From Planctomycetota bacterium (GTDB lineage Bacteria > Planctomycetota > PUPC01 > DSUN01), in assembly GCA_035384565.1 (NCBI GenBank), contig DAOOIT010000013.1, forward strand, positions 54,100 through 118,099: a stretch of DNA of 64,000 nucleotides, given 5' to 3'. Shown piece by piece: positions 18,250 to 25,626 of the stretch. A model generated the notes under the pieces. It had not been told where the DNA came from and did not search any database. It saw only the letters and a program-made list of their open reading frames with translations. The position numbers and the translations under genes are program-made. How positions within the stretch are numbered: the first letter of the stretch is position 1; every line of letters begins with the position of its first letter.

Positions 18250-19992
18250 ATGGGTCAGGCAACCACCCGCGCCAGCGCCCAGCCGCCCGAAGCGAAGCGC
18301 GCCTGGCTCCAGGCCGCCATCGCCACGGCGATTGTCGCAGGCGTCTTCTCCGCCGTGGTGAGCGGGTTCATGGTGGTGGACGCGCTGCGCAGCCAGGCCG
18401 AGGACATCCGCACGGCCGACCGGCTCGCCGAGCTGAAGGCCGCGCTGCGCGGCGACCCGATGAACGAGGGCCTCAAGGAGCGCATCCGCGCGCTCGACGT
18501 CGAGCTGCGGCGCAACTTCTTCCTGTACTCTCATGCGACGAACACCGGCCGATGGCTGCTGCTCGCGGGCCTCGTCGTCGGCGTCGTTGCGCTCAAGGCG
18601 GCCAGTGTCCTCCGACGAAAGCTGCCGAAGCCTCATGGCGCCGGAGCCATGCCCGGCTGGGCGGACCGCCTGGCGCAGGCGTCGCGCTGGTCGGTCGCCG
18701 CCACCGGTGTTCTGCTGGTCCTCGGAGCCGCGGGCCTCGCGCTCACGGCCTCGAGCATCCTCGGGCGCCGCGAGGGGGCAGGGGAGGCGGCAGCCACCTA
18801 CCCCTCCGACGACGAGGTGGCGGGGAACTGGCCCCGCTTCCGCGGCCCATGGGGCCTCGGCGTGGCCGCCTACGCCAATGCGCCCACGGCCTGGGACGGC
18901 GCGACCGGCCAGGGCATTCTCTGGAAGGCCGCGGTCCCGCTCAACGCGCCCAGCTCGCCCGTGGTGTGGGGCGACCGCGTGTTCCTCACCGGCTCGAGCA
19001 AGGAGAGGCTCGATCTCTACTGCTTCGATGTGGCGACGGGCCAGCTCCTCTGGACTCACGCGGCCACGGGCATCCCGGGCAGCCCCGCCCAGCGGCCGAA
19101 GACGATGGAGGGCGTCGAGTGGGCGCCCTCGACCCCCGCGACCGACGGCGCCCGCGTCTACGCCCTCTTCGCCACGGGCGACGTGGTGGCCGTGGACTTT
19201 GCGGGCCAGCGCGCCTGGGCGCGCAACCTGGGCACGCCCGAGAACAGCTACGGCCACGCCTCGTCGCTCGCCCTCTGGCGCAACCGCCTGCTCGTGCTCT
19301 ACGACCAAGCCACCGCCGACGACAAGAAGTCGAAGCTCATGGCCCTCGACACAGCGACCGGCCGCACCGTGTGGGAGACCAAGCGCGACACGCCCCAGAC
19401 GTGGACGACCCCCATCATCGCCAAGAGCGGCCAGGGCGACCAGATCATCGTCTGCGGCGACCCGTTCCTGTGCGGCTACGAGGCCGCCTCGGGCAAGGAG
19501 CTGTGGCGGGCCGAGTGCCTCGGCGGCGAGATCGCCCCGTCGCCCGTCTACGCCAACGGCGTAGCCTACGCCGCCAACGCAGGCTCCTACGCCAGCGCCG
19601 TGCGCACCGACGGCTCGGGCAACGTCACCGAGACCCACATCCTGTGGAAGGCCGAGGACGGCTTGCCCGACATCGCCAGCCCGCTCACCAACGGCGAGCT
19701 GTTCTGGACCCTCTCCACCGGCGGCACGCTCACCTGCTACGATGCCAAGACCGGCAAGCGCGTGTGGGAGAAGGACCTGGAGGAGAACTGCTCCTCCTCG
19801 CCCAGCCTGGCGGGCGACAAGGTGTTCGTGACCACGGAGAAGGGCGTCACCATCCTCGTCGCCGCCGCCCGGGAGTTCAAGGAACTCGGCCGCTGCAAGC
19901 TCGGCGAGGGCTGCCGCACGACCCCGGCGTTTCTCGATGGCCGGATCATCCTTCGAGGCGAGAAGCATCTGTTCTGTATCGGCAAGAAGTGA
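18250..19992 (+). CDS. PQQ-like beta-propeller protein with N-terminal membrane domain
   Basis: 580 aa from the ATG at 18250 (a GTG directly before it is an alternative). Three hydrophobic segments (about residues 17-45, 98-116, 142-166) precede a propeller that opens with NWPRFRGPWGLGVAA. Blades include WGDRVFLTGSSKERLDLYCF and LTCYDAKTGKRVWEKDL. A short charged helical region lies between the first and second segments. The propeller should face the periplasm. It sits between the NapGH-like pair and the NADH-side fusion protein, so it is a candidate partner in the same electron path (inference). Confidence 0.8.
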   Translation: MGQATTRASAQPPEAKRAWLQAAIATAIVAGVFSAVVSGFMVVDALRSQAEDIRTADRLAELKAALRGDPMNEGLKERIRALDVELRRNFFLYSHATNTGRWLLLAGLVVGVVALKAASVLRRKLPKPHGAGAMPGWADRLAQASRWSVAATGVLLVLGAAGLALTASSILGRREGAGEAAATYPSDDEVAGNWPRFRGPWGLGVAAYANAPTAWDGATGQGILWKAAVPLNAPSSPVVWGDRVFLTGSSKERLDLYCFDVATGQLLWTHAATGIPGSPAQRPKTMEGVEWAPSTPATDGARVYALFATGDVVAVDFAGQRAWARNLGTPENSYGHASSLALWRNRLLVLYDQATADDKKSKLMALDTATGRTVWETKRDTPQTWTTPIIAKSGQGDQIIVCGDPFLCGYEAASGKELWRAECLGGEIAPSPVYANGVAYAANAGSYASAVRTDGSGNVTETHILWKAEDGLPDIASPLTNGELFWTLSTGGTLTCYDAKTGKRVWEKDLEENCSSSPSLAGDKVFVTTEKGVTILVAAAREFKELGRCKLGEGCRTTPAFLDGRIILRGEKHLFCIGKK

Positions 19993-20002
19993 AGCGGACG
20001 GA

Positions 20003-20088
20003 GGATGGACGGATGAATGGATGGTTGGATGAGTGCCAGAGCCGGTCTTTCATTCATCCATTCATCCGCCCGTCCATTCCTCCTCGTG
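20003..20088. repeat. GATG/CATC hairpin before the NuoE-NuoF fusion
   Basis: Left arm GGATGAATGGATGGTTGGAT; right arm CATTCATCCATTCATCCGCC. It occupies almost the whole gap between two same-strand genes. Confidence 0.75.
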
Positions 20089-20098
20089 CAGGAATACG

Positions 20099-22567
20099 AT
20101 GAGCGCACTGGACCTCACATTCGTTGACCAGGTGGTCGCCGGGATCGGCCGTGGCCCGGAGAAGGTGATCCCCATCCTCCAGGCCATCCAGGCGCACTAC
20201 CGCTATCTGCCCGAAGAGGCGCTGCGGCGGGTGTGCGAGACCACCGAGATCACCCCCGCCGCCCTCATGGGCGTCTCCACTTTCTACAGCCAGTTCCGCC
20301 ACCGCCCCATGGGCCAGCACCTCGTGCGCGTGTGCGTGGGCACCGCTTGCCACGTGAAGGGCGCGGGACTCGTCCACGACGCCTTCGTGCGCCACCTGCG
20401 CGTGCCCGAGGGCGACGACACGGACCCCGACCGCCTCTTCACGCTTCAGAAGGTGGCCTGCCTGGGGTGCTGCACGCTGGCGCCGGTGGTGCAGATTGAC
20501 GAGGTGACCTATGGCCATCTGACGCCCGACCGCGTGCCGGCTGTGCTGCGCGACTTCCTGGAGCTGGACCGCACAGGCGAACAGAAGCACTGGGCCGACC
20601 GCCCGGCCGAGCACGAGGGCGACGGGGCGGAGATTCGCATCGGCCTCGGCTCGTGCTGCATTGCGCGCGGCAGCGGCAAGGTCGAGCACGCGCTTCAGGC
20701 CGCCCTGGCCCATAGCGGCGTGCGCGCCCGCATCAAGCGCGTGGGATGCGTGGGCATGTGCCATCAGACGCCGCTCGTCGAGATCGTGCGGCCCGGGAAG
20801 CCCACGGCCCTCTACGCGCAGGTGAAGGCCGAGGACGTGGAGGCCATCGTGCTGCGCCACTTCCGCCCGCGCAGCCTCGGCCGGCGCCTCAAGGTCGCTG
20901 CCGCCAACCTGCTCGACCGGCTCTACACCGATGCCGCCTGGACCCCCGTGACCCGCTACGCGCTCGACGTGCGCGACCCCCACGTGGCCGCCTTCCTCGG
21001 CCCGCAGAAGCACCTGGCCGTCGAACACTGCGGCGAGATTGACCCGACCGATCTCGACGAGTATCTGGCACATGATGGCTTTGTGGCCTTGCGCCGCTGT
21101 CTTGGGGTCGCCCAGGAAGTGGGCGAGTGCGGAGTGCGGAGCGTGGAGTGCGGAGGGAACTCCGGAATCCGGAATTCTGAATCGCAAACTCCGGACGCGA
21201 TCATCGAGGAGATTCGGCGCAGCGGGCTCCGCGGCCGCGGCGGCGCCGGCTTCCTCACCGGCGTCAAGTGGGACCTCGTTCGCAAGGCGAAGGGCGAGAA
21301 GAAGCACATCGTCTGCAACGGCGACGAGGGCGACCCCGGAGCGTTCATGGACCGCATGCTCCTCGAGTCGTACCCATATCGCGTGCTCGAAGGCATGATC
21401 ATCGCAGCCTTTGCCGTGGGGGCCGACGAGGGCTACCTCTACATCCGCGAGGAGTACCCGCTGGCGGTCCGCCGCGTGCGCGAGGCGCTCCGCGTGCTGG
21501 CCGAGCGCGGCCTCCTGGGCGAGAACATCCTGGGCAGCGGCTTCTCGCTGCGGCTCCAGATCATGGAGGGCGCCGGCGCCTTCGTGTGCGGCGAGGAGAC
21601 GGCGCTGCTCGCCTCCATCGAGGGCAAGCGCGGCATGCCGCGACTCCGCCCGCCTTATCCTGCCGAAAAGGGGCTCTGGGGCAAGCCCACCCTGATCAAT
21701 AACGTCGAGACCTACTCGCTCGTGCCCTGGATTCTGCGGCACGGCGCCGAGGCGTTTGCCGCCATCGGCACGGCCACCAGCAAAGGCACCAAGGTGTTCG
21801 CCCTCGCCGGCAAGGTGGCCCGCGGCGGCCTCGTCGAAGTGCCCATGGGCATCTCGATCCGCGAGGTGGTCGAGCAGGTGGGCGGCGGGGTGGGCCAGGC
21901 GCCGCCCTGCGCCGGCCTGCCCGCGGCCGCGCCCCGCGAGGTGCGGCGTTTCAAGGCCGTCCAGATCGGCGGCCCCTCGGGCGGCTGCCTGCCCGCCAGC
22001 CTCAGCGACGTGCCGGTGGACTTCGAGGCCCTCACCGCCGCCGGCGCCATCATGGGTTCGGGCGGACTCGTCGTGCTGGACGACCTCGATTGCATGGTGG
22101 ACATCGCGCACTACTTCCTCGAGTTCACGCAGAACCAGTCGTGCGGCCGCTGCACCTTCTGCCGCATCGGCACGCGGCGGATGCTCGACATCCTGGAGCG
22201 CCTGCGCACCGGCGAGGGGCGCAAGGGCGACATCGAGGAGCTCGAGCACCTCGCCGCCATGGTGAAGAAGGGCAGCCTGTGCGGCCTGGGCAAGACCGCG
22301 CCCAACCCCGTGCTCACCACCATCCGCTATTTCCGCGACGAGTACGAGGCCCACATCGCCGGCCGCTGCCCGGCCGGCCGCTGCAAGGCCCTCATCCAGT
22401 ACGTCGTCACCGACGACTGCATCGGCTGCACGCTGTGCGCCCAGCACTGCCCCGTGGATGCGATCCCGATGACGCCCTACGAGAAACACGCGATTGACGC
22501 CACGAAGTGCATCCGCTGCGGCACCTGCAAGGCCCTGTGCCCCGTGGCTGCCATCAAGGTGGAGTAG
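20099..22567 (+). CDS. NuoE-NuoF-type NADH dehydrogenase / HydC-HydB-like fusion with C-terminal 2[4Fe-4S] ferredoxin
   Basis: 822 aa from the ATG at 20099 (AGGA 6 bases upstream). Residues 1-155: NuoE thioredoxin-fold 2Fe-2S domain, Cys79/84/121/125. Residues 180-255: second thioredoxin-like domain with CC...GCVGMC. Residues 315-690: NuoF NADH/FMN domain (SGLRGRGGAGFLTG, CNGDEGDPGAFMDR) and SLBB region. Next comes the NuoF 4Fe-4S site SCGRCTFCRIGT. The end holds two ferredoxin sites, CIGCTLCAQHCP and CIRCGTCKALCP. This layout is that of bifurcating hydrogenase or formate dehydrogenase beta subunits with the gamma subunit fused on. Residues 341-367 are a repeat-derived insert in the linker before NuoF. 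It should oxidise or reduce NAD(H). Confidence 0.88.
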   Translation: MSALDLTFVDQVVAGIGRGPEKVIPILQAIQAHYRYLPEEALRRVCETTEITPAALMGVSTFYSQFRHRPMGQHLVRVCVGTACHVKGAGLVHDAFVRHLRVPEGDDTDPDRLFTLQKVACLGCCTLAPVVQIDEVTYGHLTPDRVPAVLRDFLELDRTGEQKHWADRPAEHEGDGAEIRIGLGSCCIARGSGKVEHALQAALAHSGVRARIKRVGCVGMCHQTPLVEIVRPGKPTALYAQVKAEDVEAIVLRHFRPRSLGRRLKVAAANLLDRLYTDAAWTPVTRYALDVRDPHVAAFLGPQKHLAVEHCGEIDPTDLDEYLAHDGFVALRRCLGVAQEVGECGVRSVECGGNSGIRNSESQTPDAIIEEIRRSGLRGRGGAGFLTGVKWDLVRKAKGEKKHIVCNGDEGDPGAFMDRMLLESYPYRVLEGMIIAAFAVGADEGYLYIREEYPLAVRRVREALRVLAERGLLGENILGSGFSLRLQIMEGAGAFVCGEETALLASIEGKRGMPRLRPPYPAEKGLWGKPTLINNVETYSLVPWILRHGAEAFAAIGTATSKGTKVFALAGKVARGGLVEVPMGISIREVVEQVGGGVGQAPPCAGLPAAAPREVRRFKAVQIGGPSGGCLPASLSDVPVDFEALTAAGAIMGSGGLVVLDDLDCMVDIAHYFLEFTQNQSCGRCTFCRIGTRRMLDILERLRTGEGRKGDIEELEHLAAMVKKGSLCGLGKTAPNPVLTTIRYFRDEYEAHIAGRCPAGRCKALIQYVVTDDCIGCTLCAQHCPVDAIPMTPYEKHAIDATKCIRCGTCKALCPVAAIKVE
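21121..21192. repeat. in-frame GAGTGCGGA-word insertion inside the NuoF linker
   Basis: GAGTGCGGAGTGCGGAGCGT is followed by TGGAGTGCGGAGG and CCGGAATCCGGAATTC. It keeps the frame and encodes GECGVRSVECGGNSGIRN, where homologues have only a few linker residues. Confidence 0.75.
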
Positions 22568-22571
22568 GCCG

Positions 22572-22605
22572 CTTGGTCCCGTCTGTCCTATCGGTCCTGT
22601 TGGGT
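22572..22605. repeat. GTCC/ATCGG word repeat between two redox genes
   Basis: GGTCCCGTCTGTCCTATCGG closely resembles the gap repeat at 10083-10126 and fills the short space before the next start codon. Confidence 0.6.
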
Positions 22606-22611
22606 TAAGTC

Positions 22612-24195
22612 ATGCCGAGGCTCGTGATTGACAACCGCCCTGTCGAGGTGCCCATTGGCGCCACCCTGCTCGATGCCGCGCATGCGCTCGGCATCGAGAT
22701 CCCCACGCTCTGCCATCTCGAGGGCTTCGAGCACTCGACCTCGTGCTTCGTGTGCGTCGTGAAGCTCAAGGGCAAGCCGGGCCTCGTGCCCTCGTGCGCC
22801 ACCGTGGCCGCCGACGGCCTGGAGGTCGAGAGCGAGACCGACGAGGTGCGCGACGCGCGCACGATGGCCCTCGAGCTGCTCTTGAGCGACCACCTGGGCG
22901 ACTGCATCGGCCCCTGCCACGCCGTGTGCCCGGCCCACATGAACATCCCGTTGATGATCCGCCAGATCGCCGCGGGGCGCCTCCGCGACGCCGTCGTCAC
23001 GGTCAAGGAGCACATCCCGCTGCCCTCGGTGCTCGGCCGCATCTGCCCCGCCCCGTGCGAGAAGGGCTGCCGGCGCGGCCAGCACGACGCGCCGCTCTCC
23101 ATCTGCCTGCTCAAGCGCATCGTCGGCGATGCCGATCTCGCCGCGCCCGAGCCGTGGCTGCCCGAGCGCAGGCCCAGCACGGGCAGGCGCGTGGCCGTCA
23201 TCGGCGCCGGCCCCGCCGGACTCTCCGCCGCCTGGTACCTGCTTCGGGACGGCCACGGCGTGACGCTCTTCGATGATCACGCGAAGCCGGGCGGCATGCT
23301 CCAGTATGCCGTGCCCGAGGACAAGCTGCCGCGAGCCGCCCTCGACGCGGAGATTGCCCTCGTCGCGCGCCTCGGCGCCGAGTTGCGGCTCGGCCAGCGG
23401 GTCGAGAGCATCGCCGAACTTCAGGGCGACTTCGATGCGATTCTGGTCGCGGCGGGCGAACTGCGCCCTGGCGACGCCGCGCGCCTGGGCCTGCCCGCCT
23501 CGAAGACGGGCGTCGAGGCCGACCGCGAGACGCTGGCCACGCCCGTCGCGGGCGTCTTCGCCGCGGGCGGCGCCATTCGGCCGCAGAAGATGGCCGTCCG
23601 CTCCGTCGCCGACGGCCGCGCTGCCGCGTCCTCGATCAGCGCCTTCCTCTCTGGCTCCTCTCACGCATCACGCATCACGCATCACGCCTTCTCCACCCAC
23701 ATCGGCAAGCTCAAGGAGGGCGAGATGGCCGCCTTCCTCGCCGAGGCTTCCGACGTTCCGCGTGTCGAGCCCTCGGGCGGCTTGGCGGCCGGCCTCACCG
23801 AGGCCGAGGCGCGCGCCGAGGCCCTGCGCTGCCTGCACTGCGACTGCCGCAAGCCCGGCGCCTGCCGCCTGCGCCGCTGGAGCGCTGCGCTCGAGGCCAG
23901 CCCGAGCCGCTTCAAAGGCGAACGCCGCACCTTCGTCCAGCACCGCCAGCACAGCCAGATTCTCTATGAGCCGGGCAAGTGCATCCGCTGCGGGCTCTGC
24001 ATCCAGGTCTGTGCGAGGGAAAAGGAGGAGCTGGGCCTCACCTTCATCGGCCGCGGCTTCGATGTGGTGGTCGGCGTGCCGTTCGACCGGCCGATTGCCG
24101 AGGGCTTGCGCAAGACCGCGGCCGCGTGCGTCGCGGCCTGTCCCACCGGCGCCCTCGCCCTGCGGGATGGCGAAGACCCCTCGCCGTCACGATGA
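22612..24195 (+). CDS. 2Fe-2S / GltD-like flavoprotein with C-terminal 4Fe-4S domain, lacking the NAD(P)H domain
   Basis: 527 aa. Residues 1-75: NuoG/HydA-type 2Fe-2S ferredoxin (C34, C45, C48, C62). Residues 95-170: GltD N-terminal cluster domain (CIGPCHAVCP, ICPAPCEKGC). Residues 193-345: FAD domain with AVIGAGPAGLSAAW and the closing TPVAGVFAAGGAI. In GltD an NAD(P)H Rossmann domain (GGGNTA motif) lies between these FAD halves; here they run straight into each other, so pyridine nucleotide binding looks lost. Then CLHCDCRKPGACRLR and a ferredoxin-like end (C457/460/463/467, C506/510). It probably exchanges electrons with the NuoEF fusion 44 bases upstream. Residues 346-362 are a repeat-derived insert. 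Confidence 0.82.
   Translation: MPRLVIDNRPVEVPIGATLLDAAHALGIEIPTLCHLEGFEHSTSCFVCVVKLKGKPGLVPSCATVAADGLEVESETDEVRDARTMALELLLSDHLGDCIGPCHAVCPAHMNIPLMIRQIAAGRLRDAVVTVKEHIPLPSVLGRICPAPCEKGCRRGQHDAPLSICLLKRIVGDADLAAPEPWLPERRPSTGRRVAVIGAGPAGLSAAWYLLRDGHGVTLFDDHAKPGGMLQYAVPEDKLPRAALDAEIALVARLGAELRLGQRVESIAELQGDFDAILVAAGELRPGDAARLGLPASKTGVEADRETLATPVAGVFAAGGAIRPQKMAVRSVADGRAAASSISAFLSGSSHASRITHHAFSTHIGKLKEGEMAAFLAEASDVPRVEPSGGLAAGLTEAEARAEALRCLHCDCRKPGACRLRRWSAALEASPSRFKGERRTFVQHRQHSQILYEPGKCIRCGLCIQVCAREKEELGLTFIGRGFDVVVGVPFDRPIAEGLRKTAAACVAACPTGALALRDGEDPSPSR
23661..23688. repeat. in-frame ATCACGC tandem repeat inside the flavoprotein gene
   Basis: The 7-base word CACGCAT/ATCACGC is repeated four times and encodes HASRITHHA at the end of the FAD domain. 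Confidence 0.7.
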
Positions 24196-24213
24196 AGCAG
24201 GAATGCCCGGCCT

Positions 24214-24855
24214 TCAGCCCCCCAGCGTGATGTCCTGCTCCTGGTACCACTTCAGGGCCTGGTAGAAGTGCTCGGGCTTGAAGTCGGGCCACAGGGCGTC
24301 CACCACGTAGAAGTCGGAGTAGACCGACTGCGCGGGCAGGAAGCCGCTCAGCCGCCGCCGGCCCCCCCAGCGGATGATGAGGTCCACCCGCGACACGATG
24401 GCCGACCGCAGGTGCTTGATGACGTTCTTCTGCGCGGGACTTGTGCCCCGCAGGTGGTTCAGGTCCCACTCCCAGCCGTAGTTGACCAGGATGTTGACCT
24501 TGGTGCCGCCCTTGCCGAAGGTGCGCCGCGTGGTGTAGGGGAGGAGCTCCTTGGGGAACATGCGGGACTCGGCATTGCCCACGACCGCCAGGGCCACGTC
24601 CTCGTGCGTCATCGCCTCCACGGCCTGGATGCAGGCGTCGGTGTAGGCGCGGCGCTGCACGGTGGGGCGCTTCGTGTTGTCCATCGTGAAGCCGTAGTAG
24701 GTGATCTCCTTGACCCCCGCCTGCTGGCAGAGGTGGAAGAGGGCGAGGCCGGGCTCGACGCCGGGCGCATAGCCCTTCTCCTTGGTCATGCCCCGCGACT
24801 GCGCCCAACGGCGGTTGCCGTCGGGGATGACGCCGATGTGCCTGGGTACCCTCAT
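24214..24855 (-). CDS. uppS: divergent cis-prenyl (undecaprenyl-type) diphosphate synthase
   Basis: 213 aa from the ATG at 24855; a GTG at 24918 also opens the frame but lies at the predicted transcription start, so the ATG is preferred. The catalytic Asp loop is HIGVIPDGNRRWA (family norm H-x-x-x-I-M-D-G-N-G-R-W-A). The end reads RRRLSGFLPAQSVYSDFYV...LWPDF, matching the R-x-S-x-x-R-L-S-N-F-L-x-W-Q and LWPDF region of UppS. Known enzymes extend farnesyl diphosphate with cis isoprene units to make the glycan lipid carrier. It is shorter and more divergent than UppS (about 245 aa), so a different chain length or a secondary paralogue is possible. Convergent with the flavoprotein gene. Confidence 0.8.
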   Translation of the reverse strand: MRVPRHIGVIPDGNRRWAQSRGMTKEKGYAPGVEPGLALFHLCQQAGVKEITYYGFTMDNTKRPTVQRRAYTDACIQAVEAMTHEDVALAVVGNAESRMFPKELLPYTTRRTFGKGGTKVNILVNYGWEWDLNHLRGTSPAQKNVIKHLRSAIVSRVDLIIRWGGRRRLSGFLPAQSVYSDFYVVDALWPDFKPEHFYQALKWYQEQDITLGG

Positions 24856-24922
24856 AGCCTGGCCTAACTGCCGCAGACGCGGCTCAACACCACCCGAGGG
24901 GAGACCCCGTGCATTCACGCCA

Positions 24923-24952
24923 ATTGTAGCTGGCCGGCCCGTGGCCTGTCAA
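24923..24952 (-). promoter_or_regulatory. strong candidate sigma70 promoter of uppS
   Basis: Minus strand: TTGACA (24952-24947), 18-base spacer, TACAAT (24928-24923). The -35 is a perfect consensus. Predicted start about 24916, leader about 60 bases. Confidence 0.7.
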
Positions 24953-25626
24953 CTGCTCGGCACTCGCTATGCGGCGATTGCGATGTCGGACGTTCCTGCG
25001 GGCGGACCGCTTGCCTGAGGCTTCAGATGTCGGACTCGCCACGGTTTGACCATCCTGACGCGGCCCCGTTGGGGAGCGCGCGACGGGAGATGTGGCGCCA
25101 GTGAGGACCGTCCCATAACCCTCTATACCCCAACGCCTTACGCCCTCCGGGCATTCCCGCTCACATGCTTGCTCATCCCCCAGATGAGCAGGTATGGCCG
25201 GAACCGCGAGAATCGCCAATCCTCGTCCTTCTATCCATGCTGTATCACTTCCCCCCTCACAGGGTTGATACAGCATGCGCAGGCTGCGCCCGCCAGCCCC
25301 TCGGCAGGGCCCTCCCCAGGAACCGCCAGGTCCGCAGGGAGAGGGCATGCCCACGCCCTGCACCGGCCAGTCGAGGCAGGATCAGCAAACCCCGAAGACC
25401 CCCTTCTTTCAAGTTCCGTCCCGAAGGTTCCAATACCTTCGGACGGCCCTCAGGTCCTGCCGCTGGCGAAAGCCCAAGGTGACATCGCAACCGCCTCCGA
25501 GTGGAACTGCCCTCCGCGGGCCTTGCCTCTGCTGCCCGACCGGGGTAACATCAAGCCAGGAGGCAGGTGTTCCGAACCTGTCCCGAGCGTCCGTTGACCC
25601 ACTGACCCTCGCCGGGAACCTGGCCG
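24953..25626. other. unexplained 670-bp gap rich in small palindromes
   Basis: No convincing gene is seen: the open frames on both strands lack family features. It holds several inverted repeats: ATGCTGTATCA / TGATACAGCAT (about 25240-25275, 18-base loop); GCTCAT / ATGAGC (about 25171-25189); CCGAAGGT / ACCTTCGG (about 25425-25446); CAGGT / ACCTG near 25565. It could be a structured non-coding RNA or a decayed repeat. The conserved cores of RNase P RNA, tmRNA and SRP RNA were looked for and not found. Confidence 0.4.

Noticed and set aside
16141..20088. CRISPR-like arrays from the GATG/CATC repeats
   Set aside because: Units are 4 bases with no spacers of constant length, and the two halves are complementary arms.
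20033..20098. Upstream ATG extensions of 22-35 codons in the NuoEF, NapG-like, DUF116-prenyl synthase and MalF-like genes
   Set aside because: The extra codons lie in the repeat hairpins and give His/Pro/Ser-rich peptides; nearer starts have better ribosome sites or match the family N-terminus.
24953..25626. RNase P RNA, tmRNA or SRP RNA in the large gap
   Set aside because: The conserved core words of these RNAs were looked for on both strands and not found; left as unexplained.
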